Assembly (NCBI GenBank): GCA_964498395.1
Contig: CAZCHE010000003.1
Coordinates: 372,001-436,000, forward strand
Direction: 5' to 3'
DNA length: 64,000 nucleotides
Source of the DNA: Parapedobacter sp964498395
GTDB lineage: Bacteria; Bacteroidota; Bacteroidia; Sphingobacteriales; Sphingobacteriaceae
Below, piece after piece: positions 8,028 to 16,213 of this stretch. A program made the translations under genes and the position numbers. Positions within the stretch are counted from its first letter, which is position 1; each line of letters begins with the position of its first letter. The notes beneath the pieces are model-generated. The model saw nothing but the letters and a program-made list of their open reading frames with translations. It searched no databases and was not told the DNA's origin.

Positions 8028-9131
8028 TTACGCGATTAATTCCCGATAAAAATCAAGACTCTCCCTAATCACTGACTCGTCGACAAACACATCAATGCTA
8101 CACCGGCCAATTTCACTCAACAATGCGAAGCCAATCCGATCTCCCGCATTTTTCTTGTCATTTTTCATCAGGGCAAGCAGTTGGTCATAGCTTTCGCTGC
8201 TATATCGGTAATCGGGGAAGTGCCGACGGAATGTTTGGATGATATCATCCAATTCAGCTTTGGTCAAGCCATTCAGGCGATGGGCCAGATACCCCTCACA
8301 AATCATACCCACGGCGATAGCCTCACCATGCAGCAATGGCACAGCATCCTTTGCCAGGGCGTAACTTTCAATGGCATGGCCAATAGTATGGCCAAAATTA
8401 AGGGTCTTGCGTAGCCCCTTTTCCAATGGGTCCTGGATAACCACTTCATTTTTGAGGGATACCGAATGCTTGATATGTGTCAAAGACAAATCCCCTGCAT
8501 CCAACCCTTTCACCGCTTCGTAAAAGTCGCGATCGGAAATCAACCCGTGTTTGATGACCTCGGCAAAACCAGATACAACCTGTCGCCTTCCCAGTGTTTC
8601 CAGAAATTTGGTCGAGATAAACACCCCCTTGGGCTGTGCAAAGGTGCCGATAATGTTCTTCACATGGTCCAGGTCTATACCCGTCTTTCCGCCCACCGAG
8701 GCGTCAACCTGTGACAGTAACGTGGTGGGCACCTGTATAAAGTCTATCCCTCGCTTAAAGGTAGATGCCGCAAAACCGCCCATGTCTGTCACCACACCAC
8801 CCCCCAGGTTAATCAGTAAGCTTTTCCGGTCGGCACCGAAGTCAAGCATCATTTTCCAAATCCCCACACAGAAATCGATATTCTTGTTTTCCTCTCCTGG
8901 GTCAACTTCGATGACGTCATAACCATCAAATTCGGGCAGCGCCGCCTGCAGCACCGGAAGGCAATGCTCACAGGTATTCCGATCAGTGAGTATCAATACT
9001 TTAGCGTATGGTGTTGACGCAATGAAATCAGCCAATGCAGCCAGTGAATTGTCAAAAACAACGTCATACCCGATGCTTGAAATGAATTGTTTATCCGTTT
9101 GTGTATGTGTGGCAGGTGCCTGTTCGCCCAT
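8028..9131 (-). CDS. aroB: 3-dehydroquinate synthase
   Basis: A 367-residue cytosolic enzyme of the shikimate pathway converting DAHP to 3-dehydroquinate with NAD+ and a divalent metal. The NAD-binding stretch NLGGGVVTDMGGFAASTFKRG is followed by PTTLLSQVDASVGGKTGID; metal-site histidines occur in NFGHTIGHAIE and LLHGEAIAVGM. Full family length. It is part of a minus-strand run: S4 protein, small lipoprotein, aroB, ThuA-like. No other aro genes are in the window. Confidence 0.97.
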   Translation of the reverse strand: MGEQAPATHTQTDKQFISSIGYDVVFDNSLAALADFIASTPYAKVLILTDRNTCEHCLPVLQAALPEFDGYDVIEVDPGEENKNIDFCVGIWKMMLDFGADRKSLLINLGGGVVTDMGGFAASTFKRGIDFIQVPTTLLSQVDASVGGKTGIDLDHVKNIIGTFAQPKGVFISTKFLETLGRRQVVSGFAEVIKHGLISDRDFYEAVKGLDAGDLSLTHIKHSVSLKNEVVIQDPLEKGLRKTLNFGHTIGHAIESYALAKDAVPLLHGEAIAVGMICEGYLAHRLNGLTKAELDDIIQTFRRHFPDYRYSSESYDQLLALMKNDKKNAGDRIGFALLSEIGRCSIDVFVDESVIRESLDFYRELIA

Positions 9132-9159
9132 ATCAATTGTCGTTAGCTGTATCCGTAAA

Positions 9160-9588
9160 TTATCTTGCGTTCATCAATTTCAGTTCAAAGTCTTTCACCC
9201 GGTCATAATAAGGGATCGTGGATCTTCGGGCAAATTGTATAAAATTCATGATGACGCTATCTCGTTGATGCTGTGGGATTGCAGGAACCACGTCAACCCC
9301 CTGTTCGTCCCATATTTTCAATCCTTTTGTAGCCTTAATCGAATCGGGGAACTGCTGAACATGCATCAACACTGCCGCGTACTTCTGTATGCCCTTGGAA
9401 TAGGCTGTCAAAGCGGAATTAGCCGCCACGGTATCCGTTTCGACCTGCTCTACTACCGCGCCTTTCCCCTTATTTTCATATGCCTCCACCTCGACGGCCA
9501 GCACATACGATTGGCTTGCTTGATCACCGCCCGTTCCGCAAGCGGCTAATGCAACCACCAAAAACAATAGCAGATACTTATACATCAT
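9160..9588 (-). CDS. Small lipoprotein of unknown function
   Basis: A 142-residue predicted lipoprotein with signal MMYKYLLLFLVVALAAC (lipobox LAAC, Cys17). The mature part is mostly helical (for example VEAYENKGKGAVVEQVETD, SALTAYSKGIQKYAAVLMHVQQF, QQHQRDSVIMNFIQFARRST) and has no motif I recognise. It begins at the base after the S4 gene stop codon and lies 28 bases before aroB, so translation is probably coupled to the S4 gene. Function unknown. Confidence 0.7.
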   Translation of the reverse strand: MMYKYLLLFLVVALAACGTGGDQASQSYVLAVEVEAYENKGKGAVVEQVETDTVAANSALTAYSKGIQKYAAVLMHVQQFPDSIKATKGLKIWDEQGVDVVPAIPQHQRDSVIMNFIQFARRSTIPYYDRVKDFELKLMNAR

Positions 9589-9798
9589 CTATCCTGTTAT
9601 TTCTACTTTCTGACCGTCAAACTCAACCACATCTCCCGGTCGTACTTTCAGCCGCTTACGATAATCCACTTGGCCATTATACTTCACCAATCCTTCCATC
9701 ACCACGGCCTGTGCCTGCGCGCCGTGCTCCACCCAATTGAGTACCTTAAGCAATTGAATCAATTGGATGTATTCACCCGTTATTTTAAATGTGGTCAT
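9589..9798 (-). CDS. S4-domain RNA-binding protein (YaaA/RqcP type)
   Basis: A 69-residue protein consisting almost entirely of one S4 fold: FKITGEYIQLIQLLKVLNW, then a basic loop and VVEFDGQKVEI. Small single-S4 proteins bind structured RNA on ribosomes or stalled 50S subunits. The start at 9798 is chosen because a -33/-7 promoter ends just five bases upstream; an upstream in-frame start at 9858 would lie before that promoter. First gene of the run into the lipoprotein and aroB. Confidence 0.8.
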   Translation of the reverse strand: MTTFKITGEYIQLIQLLKVLNWVEHGAQAQAVVMEGLVKYNGQVDYRKRLKVRPGDVVEFDGQKVEITG

Positions 9799-9802
9799 GT
9801 TG

Positions 9803-9834
9803 CAAATGTACTGCTTAATCCGCGGTAAATCAAT
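9803..9834 (-). promoter_or_regulatory. Promoter for the S4 gene, leaderless arrangement
   Basis: On the minus strand, ATTG (9834-9831) lies 20 bases before TACATTTG (9810-9803). Four bases separate the box from the ATG at 9798, so the expected transcription start would leave about one base of leader. Confidence 0.55.
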
Positions 9835-9890
9835 AACTGGATCAACCTTACGTACCATCCGTTCCCGCCGCAGGTCTCTTACCGATTGAT

Positions 9891-9924
9891 TCTCGAATCT
9901 TGTATCTTGTTTCTCGAATCTTGC
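9891..9924. repeat. Stutter repeat of TCTCGAATCTTG words
   Basis: TCTCGAATCTTG, TATCTTGTT and TCTCGAATCTTGCC follow one another in the gap between the S4 and proline dehydrogenase genes. Non-coding. Confidence 0.55.
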
Positions 9925-9936
9925 CGCTCCTATATA

Positions 9937-9967
9937 TTTCTTTTCTCATATCTTATCCCTATTTTTG
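9937..9967 (+). promoter_or_regulatory. Promoter for the proline dehydrogenase gene
   Basis: TTTC (9937-9940) and TATTTTTG (9960-9967) are 19 bases apart, matching Bacteroidota -33/-7 spacing. The box overlaps a TTG at 9965, which therefore cannot be the start codon; the ATG at 9989 is used. Confidence 0.6.
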
Positions 9968-9988
9968 CGTCATAAATTATACACCTCA

Positions 9989-11185
9989 ATGTCTCAGCAA
10001 ACGCATCAACGCAGCGAACTTTCATTTGAAAACACCGAAATCGCTTTCAGGAGCAAAAACAACAAAGATTTAAACAGAGCGTATTGGCTATTCAAAATTA
10101 TAGCTAGTAATTTCCTGACCAAAATCGGCCCTCCGATCACCAACTTCGCACTCAACATCAGGTTGCCGATTGCGGGGATTATTCGAAATACCATCTTCAA
10201 ACATTTCTGTGGCGGGGAATCCATCGAAGGATGTGCCGAGGCCATCCACAGCCTAGCTGCGCAAGGCGTGGGTACCATCCTGGACTACTCCGTCGAAGGT
10301 GAAGACTCCGAAAAGGTCTTTGACGAGACCTGCGAGGAAATATTGCGTACGGTGGCGTATGCGCGAGGCAATGACAACATCCCATTCTCTGTATTCAAGC
10401 CTACCGGGTTGGGGCGTTTTGACCTATTTGTCAAGATCAACGCCAAGCAACCCCTTACCCCGGAAGAGGAATCGGAGTACGGGCGTGTAAAACAACGCAT
10501 CGAACGCATTTGTAGCGCCTGCTACGAAGCGAATGTCAGGGTACTGATCGATGCCGAACACTCTTGGATACAAGATGTCATCGATGATATCGCACGGGAC
10601 ATGATGTCAACATATAACCGACAAGCTCCCATTGTGTATAACACCTACCAACTATACCGGCATGACAAACTAGCCGCGCTAAAGGCCGACTATTACCTGG
10701 CCGAAACCGCTGGGTTTTTCCTCGGCGCCAAGTTGGTGCGTGGCGCTTACATGGAAATCGAACGCAAACGGGCGGATAAAATGGAATACCCCTCTCCAAT
10801 CCAACCGGATAAAGCGGCTTCGGATCGGGATTATGACTTAGCAGTACATTTCTGCCTCGACCAGCTCGATCGCATAGCATTTATGGCCGGCACCCACAAT
10901 GAGGCAAGCAGCAAATCATTGGCGGAAGAGATGGACAAACGCCAACTCCCCCACGATCATCCGCATATTTATTTTGCCCAGTTGCTTGGCATGAGCGACA
11001 ATTTAAGCTTCAACTTGGCCGAAGCAGGCTACAATGTCGCCAAGTACATGCCCTATGGACCGGTCAAGGCGGTGATGCCTTATCTATTCAGAAGGGCACA
11101 GGAAAACACATCCGTTGCCGGGCAAACCGGCAGGGAACTATCGCTTATCACCAAAGAGAAAAAAAGGAGACAATCTACCTCATGA
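9989..11185 (+). CDS. Proline dehydrogenase (monofunctional PRODH)
   Basis: A 398-residue FAD enzyme oxidising proline to pyrroline-5-carboxylate, passing electrons to quinones. PRODH motifs are DYSVEGEDSEKVFDETCEEIL, FSVFKPTGLGRF, LIDAEHSWIQDVIDD, VYNTYQLYRHDKLAAL, LGAKLVRGAYMEIER, and the substrate-pocket stretch YFAQLLGMSDNLSF with RRAQENTSV near the C-terminus. Length fits the separate bacterial/mitochondrial-type enzyme rather than the PutA fusion. The separate P5C dehydrogenase is not in the window. Its stop overlaps the next ATG by four bases, so it is coupled to the HAD phosphatase gene. Confidence 0.95.
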   Translation: MSQQTHQRSELSFENTEIAFRSKNNKDLNRAYWLFKIIASNFLTKIGPPITNFALNIRLPIAGIIRNTIFKHFCGGESIEGCAEAIHSLAAQGVGTILDYSVEGEDSEKVFDETCEEILRTVAYARGNDNIPFSVFKPTGLGRFDLFVKINAKQPLTPEEESEYGRVKQRIERICSACYEANVRVLIDAEHSWIQDVIDDIARDMMSTYNRQAPIVYNTYQLYRHDKLAALKADYYLAETAGFFLGAKLVRGAYMEIERKRADKMEYPSPIQPDKAASDRDYDLAVHFCLDQLDRIAFMAGTHNEASSKSLAEEMDKRQLPHDHPHIYFAQLLGMSDNLSFNLAEAGYNVAKYMPYGPVKAVMPYLFRRAQENTSVAGQTGRELSLITKEKKRRQSTS

Positions 11186-11808
11186 CATTATCTACCCTTA
11201 CCCAGCACGACAAACTCAACACACTCACCCGAATTAGCCACCAAAAGGACTATAAAGCATTCCTATACGATTGTGACGGAACGCTTGCCGACAACATGCA
11301 CGCACACAAGGCGGCTTACCGAGAGGCGGCAGTGCGCTATGGCATCACACTGGATACGACGATCATTGACGAATTAGCGGGATGGCCCACGGCATTGATC
11401 GCGAAAGAGATCAATAAGCGGTACCATACGGATATTCCTCCGCAGGAATTTGCTTCCTTGAAGTCCTCGATATTTTTCGATCGGTATATTTCGGAAACCA
11501 TTCCGGTGGATTTTGTTGTACAACACTTAAAAAACCACCTTGATATTGTTCGGATAGGCGTTGTTTCTGGTGGCAGCCGAAAAACGGTAACACGGACATT
11601 GACCGTCATCGGTTTGATTGACATGATCGAAACATTGGTCTGTGCAGACGACACACCGAAGGGTAAGCCTTACGCCGACCCCTTTTTGGCAGCTGCCCAA
11701 GCGCTTTCAGTGGCACCACAGGATTGTTTGGTGTTTGAAGACGGTAATCCGGGCGTACAGGGCGCCATCGCCGCTGGCATGGATTGGGTCCGGATTGATG
11801 AGCTATAA
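11182..11808 (+). CDS. HAD-superfamily phosphatase (YqaB / beta-phosphoglucomutase-like)
   Basis: A 208-residue HAD hydrolase with the four-helix cap of subfamily IA. Motif I is FLYDCDGTLADN (Asp30 nucleophile, Asp32 acid), motif II is GVVSGGSR, motif III Lys lies in PKGKPYADPFLAAA, and motif IV is CLVFEDGNPGVQGA. The CDGTLAD form resembles YqaB fructose-1-phosphatase, but the substrate is not certain. Translation is coupled to the proline dehydrogenase gene through an ATGA overlap. A pathway link to proline use is not evident. Confidence 0.86.
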   Translation: MTLSTLTQHDKLNTLTRISHQKDYKAFLYDCDGTLADNMHAHKAAYREAAVRYGITLDTTIIDELAGWPTALIAKEINKRYHTDIPPQEFASLKSSIFFDRYISETIPVDFVVQHLKNHLDIVRIGVVSGGSRKTVTRTLTVIGLIDMIETLVCADDTPKGKPYADPFLAAAQALSVAPQDCLVFEDGNPGVQGAIAAGMDWVRIDEL

Positions 11809-11839
11809 GTAAGAGGAGCCCTTTTTGGGCTCCTCTTAC
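11809..11839. terminator. Bidirectional hairpin between convergent HAD and alkaline phosphatase genes
   Basis: Perfect 13-base arms GTAAGAGGAGCCC and GGGCTCCTCTTAC around a TTTTT loop start one base after the HAD stop codon. The T tract after it is weak on both strands. Confidence 0.7.
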
Positions 11840-11855
11840 GCCTGTTATGTTGTTT

Positions 11856-13271
11856 TTATTTTTGCAATACCCCAGTGGCTTCCAGCATCAATTGATGCAT
11901 GTCGGTATTGCGGACAAATGGTTTCAACAACTCCTTGCCTACCCCATAAGCCGCGATTTCCACATGGTCACCTGAATGGTTCGTTCCCGCCCAGCTAACA
12001 CCGGTATGCCGCCGTTGGATATCCGCTAGATCGGCAAACGGCAGCCGATAGGGGTTATACAGGCCATCCTCATTTCGATCGGTCACATAGTGCGACAATA
12101 GCCGGATCGCATCATCGGCCTTGATGGCGATGCCCTGTGCATGCTCGATGCGTTCGATCACCTGCCTCGCCGTAAAATCCCTGTCTATCCCCTGCAGTAC
12201 CCAATCATTCGTATGCTTAAAACCAAAGACCCGTTCAAAGTCTTTCGTTCCGCCGAAAAGCCCGGGATTGGCATTGCCGTGATCGGTGGTCACGATGACC
12301 AAGGTATCCCCATCGGCCTCTGCAAACGCGATGACCGCGGCCAGGGCTTCATCAAACGCCAATTGGTCATACAATAACCCGCCAACGTCATTGGCATGTG
12401 CCGCCCAATCCACTTTACCTCCCTCCACTTGCAATACAAAACCGTGGCGATTTTTATTCAAATGCCGGATGGCTGTTCCCACCATTTCGGCTAGTGAAGG
12501 TGTTTCCTTTTTCAACGTTTCATCGTTTTCCCGATCCAGCGCATAGGGCAGCCCGTCTTGATAGAATACACCTAAAATCGGCGCTTCCTTACCCCCCGAG
12601 TCGATGGCTAGCATTTCATCTCGCGTTTTGGCCACCTGGAAACCGCTGGCGGCAAATTTCCCGAAAACGTCTACCTTATCCGCTCGTTTATCAGCACTGA
12701 AAAATTCTGTACCGCCGCCCATCATCACATCGAAACGCAAATCATGGTACATCAATGCGATTTCGGGTTGAGCCGAACGGCTTTCACTGTTCACGCAAAA
12801 GCCAGCGGGCGTGGCGTGGGTGATGGGCACCGTAGTCACGCATCCTACCGCTTTGCCCGCTGCCTTGAATTTCTGCAAAATAGGGGTCGGCCTGCTTCCA
12901 TCAGGCGCCACATTGAGTACGCCGTTATTGACACGGACGCCACCACCCCAAGAAGAACTTGCCGCAGACGAATCAGTAACCAAGCTATTAGCGGATGCCG
13001 TATCCATCAGCCCCCTAGCAGCTTCATGCTGGTGGTATAGCGAAATCCATTGGCACAATCGGCCATCCCGGCGTTCGCTTAACATATTGGCCATACTCAA
13101 TGTACCAATACTCATCCCATCACTCACCATAAAAATGATATTCTTAGCTTTTTTTGCCGAAGATAAGCCCGGTATGGAGCCATTTACCCCAGCAATGGAT
13201 TTGAAGGGCGACAACATGGTAGCACCCGCGGCTGCAAAAGCCGTGTTCCTAAAAAAATCTCTACGTTTCAT
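11856..13271 (-). CDS. Alkaline phosphatase (PhoA family), Tat-type signal
   Basis: A 471-residue exported phosphomonoesterase. The N-terminus MKRRDFFRNTAFAAAGATML is a twin-arginine signal. Active-site elements are MVSDGMSIGT (metal Asp51), VTDSSAASSSWGGGVRVNNG (nucleophile Ser101 after Asp100), GVCVTTVPITHATPAGFCV region, EGGKVDWAAHANDVGG, and VTTDHGNANPG. A terminal histidine lies in WAGTNHSGDHVEIAAYG. It releases phosphate in the periplasm or extracellularly and might supply the phosphate-type porin at 4210, although the two are not adjacent. The gene has a 180-base upstream gap. Confidence 0.92.
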   Translation of the reverse strand: MKRRDFFRNTAFAAAGATMLSPFKSIAGVNGSIPGLSSAKKAKNIIFMVSDGMSIGTLSMANMLSERRDGRLCQWISLYHQHEAARGLMDTASANSLVTDSSAASSSWGGGVRVNNGVLNVAPDGSRPTPILQKFKAAGKAVGCVTTVPITHATPAGFCVNSESRSAQPEIALMYHDLRFDVMMGGGTEFFSADKRADKVDVFGKFAASGFQVAKTRDEMLAIDSGGKEAPILGVFYQDGLPYALDRENDETLKKETPSLAEMVGTAIRHLNKNRHGFVLQVEGGKVDWAAHANDVGGLLYDQLAFDEALAAVIAFAEADGDTLVIVTTDHGNANPGLFGGTKDFERVFGFKHTNDWVLQGIDRDFTARQVIERIEHAQGIAIKADDAIRLLSHYVTDRNEDGLYNPYRLPFADLADIQRRHTGVSWAGTNHSGDHVEIAAYGVGKELLKPFVRNTDMHQLMLEATGVLQK

Positions 13272-13450
13272 TGATTAAATTATCGCTTTAAAAATTAATG
13301 GGTTAGCCAAAATCACCTTTGTGAGATGAGGTTTGCCTTAATCCCCTAAAAATAGGAAATTTAGATCAAATGAATATGAAGCTATTGTGAATAAACGATA
13401 AAATTGCGGTAGGGGGCACTCATGGAGGCATGCACGTTGGGGAACCGATT

Positions 13451-13822
13451 TTAATGCTGTATCCTTCCAAAGGCCATTTCAATGGTGGTGTATAAATCAT
13501 CCGCTTTAAACGGTTTGACCAAGTAACCTAGCGGCCGGGTGGCCTTGGCTGTATTCACTGTATATTGATCAGCATGGGAGGTCAGGAAAATAAACGGTAT
13601 GTGGCAACTGCGATTAAGCGCATGGGCCAAATCAATGCCCGTCTCATCGCCCTGGAGAAGAATATCCAACAAAATCAAATCCGGTTTGACTAACGTGATA
13701 TTGGCCAACGCCTCCCGGTAACTGGCCGCAATTCCGCTAACCTTGTAACCTAGATCCTCTAACATATGCCGCAGGTCCAATGTAATGATCATTTGGTCTT
13801 CGACAATATAAATACTTTTCAT
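13451..13822 (-). CDS. REC-only response regulator
   Basis: A protein of about 123 residues made of a single receiver domain with no output domain. Start at ATG 13822 (MKSIYIVEDQ); an ATG at 13828 adds two residues. Acidic pair Glu-Asp is in IVEDQ, the phospho-acceptor Asp in LILLDILLQGDETG, the Thr/Ser in FIFLTSHADQ and the Lys in GYLVKPF. It lies 22 bases after the histidine kinase stop and is its likely partner. REC-only proteins act by protein contact or as phosphate sinks, so the downstream target is unknown. Confidence 0.85.
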   Translation of the reverse strand: MKSIYIVEDQMIITLDLRHMLEDLGYKVSGIAASYREALANITLVKPDLILLDILLQGDETGIDLAHALNRSCHIPFIFLTSHADQYTVNTAKATRPLGYLVKPFKADDLYTTIEMAFGRIQH

Positions 13823-13844
13823 CCCCATTTCTTTTTTATTCCGA

Positions 13845-15770
13845 CTACCCTTTGAATCGGATGTTATACATGGAAAATTCTCCAAATGTATAATTGATCA
13901 TGCCGGCTAATTGCTGGGTCAACGAATGGATTAACTTGAAACCAAGCGTATCATTGGTTTGATTGATTTTCGTGGCCGGTATGCCCACGCCATTATCTTT
14001 GAAAACAAGCTCATAATCTTTCCCGCCATCACTCCTGATATCCACATATATTTCACCCTCATTGCGACCAACAAAGGCATATTTCAAAGAGTTAGTGATT
14101 AACTCGGTCAGTATCAACCCCAACGGGATAGCCGTATCGATATCCAAGGATACCCCACCGGCGTCCACCTTAAACTTCACATGCTTGTTGTTGACATTAT
14201 AGATGCTCATGAGGTGGACACCGAGCTGCTCGATGTAATCCTGAATATTTAACTTATTGATACTTTGCTGTTGGTACAGCTTGTTATGGATCAGCGCAAT
14301 GGAGTTGATGCGGCTCCGGCTCTCCTTCATCATTTCAATCACCTCGTGGTTAGTCGTTTTACGCGATTGAAGGCTGAGCAGGCTATTAATAATCTGGAGG
14401 TTGTTTTTAACCCGGTGGTGTATTTCTCGTAAAAGCAGTTCATTTTGTCGGTTTGCCTGCTTCAACACCTCATTCTGAACGGATATTTCGGCATTCTTTA
14501 TGGCTACGCGGTGTGCCAATTTATCTTTCTCCCTGAAATGGAAATATAAAATACCCAATATGGCAAGCAATACCACAATACCGGCAACCAAACCATATCG
14601 CTGGTATATCGTGTTAGAAAGCCGCAGCTCCTGCTCACGGATTTGCCGTTCAAATTTTTCCAGTTTGTAATTTTCACTCATTTCCGTGCCCTGCCCGATA
14701 TAATGGGCCGCATAGATGCTATCCTTCTTAAATTCATAGTCGTCAAACAGGCTGTCTGCCCCACGAAAATCACCTAACGCATAGCGTGATTTGAATTGCA
14801 GTGACTGAATACGATGCCAATCGTCTTGGCTACCGTTTTCGCCCATTCGAGCATACAATTGCTCGGCAACATCCAATGCAGCACGGTAATCACCGGCATA
14901 ATACAAGGCCTTCCCCTGCAACAATCGATAATCCACTTCCAATCGGTCATGGGTCGCCGTGTCTAACAATTGGTCCACCTGATCCAACACACCGAGTAGT
15001 TGTGTGTTGTCTTGCATCTTGTCATACACCTCTCCTGATAGAAGTAGAGCTTTCAGGCGCCCATTCTTATTTGACGACCGATCATATTCTTGTTGTGCTT
15101 GGCGGCTGTACTGCAGCGCTTTTTCGAAATTCCGTTGCTGGCCATGGCTGATCCCATATTGGAGGTAAACATCACCCAAGGTATGCTGGTATGGCATTTC
15201 TACGGCATATTTCTCTACACCGTCAAGCATCGCGAGGGCTTCCTTATAATCCATGGAAATCCGATTGTGGTAGGCCGCGAGTTGGATACTCAACGCGATC
15301 TGGCTAGCGAGATTCCCCTCCTCTTCAGCCACCCGCAAACCGTCAAGGAAACGCTGTAGTGCGGTATAATGCCGGCCCTCCCCCATATAAATTTCCCCTA
15401 ATCGCCGATAACAGTCGGGCAGGTTGTCTAAAAAATTTCCCTGTACATACAGTGACACCGCTTTTTCGAAATACCTGGCGGCAATGCTCCATTCACCTTT
15501 ATATTCGTATATGCACCCGGTATAGTAGTAGCCATCGGCCACTCCTTGGTCATAGGCGATATCGATTGACATTTTCCAGGCTTTATTGATGAAATCATCC
15601 GATTTTTTCAGGTTGTCTTTCAACGACAAAAAGGCATCCTTATACCAGTCGTTGATGATGGCGGTATCCTTGCGCGCTAACGGCCCCTGAGATTGGGAGG
15701 CATGGATGAACACGCCAAAGAAGGCTGTTAAACACGCTAGCAAACAAAATCGTATACACCTATTTTTCAT
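13845..15770 (-). CDS. TPR-containing HisKA_2-type sensor histidine kinase
   Basis: A 641-residue membrane kinase. The ATG at 15770 starts a signal sequence (MKNRCIRFCLLACLTAFFG); the open frame runs 21 bases further up to a GTG that would disrupt it. Residues about 35-370 hold tetratricopeptide-like repeats in the periplasm, one membrane helix lies near 392-412, then a coiled linker and a HisKA_2/HATPase block with ELLLREIHHRVKNNLQIINSLLSLQSRK (His451 or 452). ATP-site motifs are LILTELITNSLKYAF and VFKDNGVGIP. It likely senses an envelope signal and phosphorylates the adjacent REC-only protein. A promoter-like site lies far upstream (16054-16085). Confidence 0.88.
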   Translation of the reverse strand: MKNRCIRFCLLACLTAFFGVFIHASQSQGPLARKDTAIINDWYKDAFLSLKDNLKKSDDFINKAWKMSIDIAYDQGVADGYYYTGCIYEYKGEWSIAARYFEKAVSLYVQGNFLDNLPDCYRRLGEIYMGEGRHYTALQRFLDGLRVAEEEGNLASQIALSIQLAAYHNRISMDYKEALAMLDGVEKYAVEMPYQHTLGDVYLQYGISHGQQRNFEKALQYSRQAQQEYDRSSNKNGRLKALLLSGEVYDKMQDNTQLLGVLDQVDQLLDTATHDRLEVDYRLLQGKALYYAGDYRAALDVAEQLYARMGENGSQDDWHRIQSLQFKSRYALGDFRGADSLFDDYEFKKDSIYAAHYIGQGTEMSENYKLEKFERQIREQELRLSNTIYQRYGLVAGIVVLLAILGILYFHFREKDKLAHRVAIKNAEISVQNEVLKQANRQNELLLREIHHRVKNNLQIINSLLSLQSRKTTNHEVIEMMKESRSRINSIALIHNKLYQQQSINKLNIQDYIEQLGVHLMSIYNVNNKHVKFKVDAGGVSLDIDTAIPLGLILTELITNSLKYAFVGRNEGEIYVDIRSDGGKDYELVFKDNGVGIPATKINQTNDTLGFKLIHSLTQQLAGMINYTFGEFSMYNIRFKG

Positions 15771-15791
15771 AACCACAGGGTTGAACAACAC

Positions 15792-16213
15792 GTACTTCGC
15801 TTCCCGTCATCGTCACTGGCACAAGCGCATCAGCCAGCCATCCGCACAAATTCGATTACTCCTTTTGGTGGTATCCCGAATGCACAGTTGAAATGATTTA
15901 TCCGCGATGTGCCTATTCGGGTTTCCCGCATACCAAATCGAAACCACCTATTGCCAGCAGGCACGGTTGTTTCGTCAATAACATAAAAAAATAGGCAGAT
16001 TCTAGGTATCTATCTTGGCAATATGGAGTAACACTGCGCCTATTGTAACTTTTCAAAAGTAAGTGTTATTCTCTGAATAATCAAAATTTATGGCGTTAAA
16101 TAATTGTGATAAAAACAAAAAGGCAGCTGGCCCATCTTCCAGACCATCGACCAATGATAAGCTACCACCGATCAGCGACGGTTAGGCCTTGATTGCAAAA
16201 AACACCTGACTGC
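15792..16213. other. 422-base intergenic region upstream of the histidine kinase
   Basis: No convincing gene. It contains one minus-strand -33/-7 promoter candidate at 16054-16085 and AT-rich sequence between 15985 and 16120. If that promoter serves the kinase, the leader is about 280 bases. I see no hairpin ending in a T tract for the barrel gene that ends at 16214. Confidence 0.5.
16054..16085 (-). promoter_or_regulatory. Promoter candidate, -33 TTTG / -7 TACTTTTG
   Basis: On the minus strand, TTTG (16085-16082) lies 20 bases before TACTTTTG (16061-16054). It points at the histidine kinase about 285 bases downstream. Confidence 0.5.
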
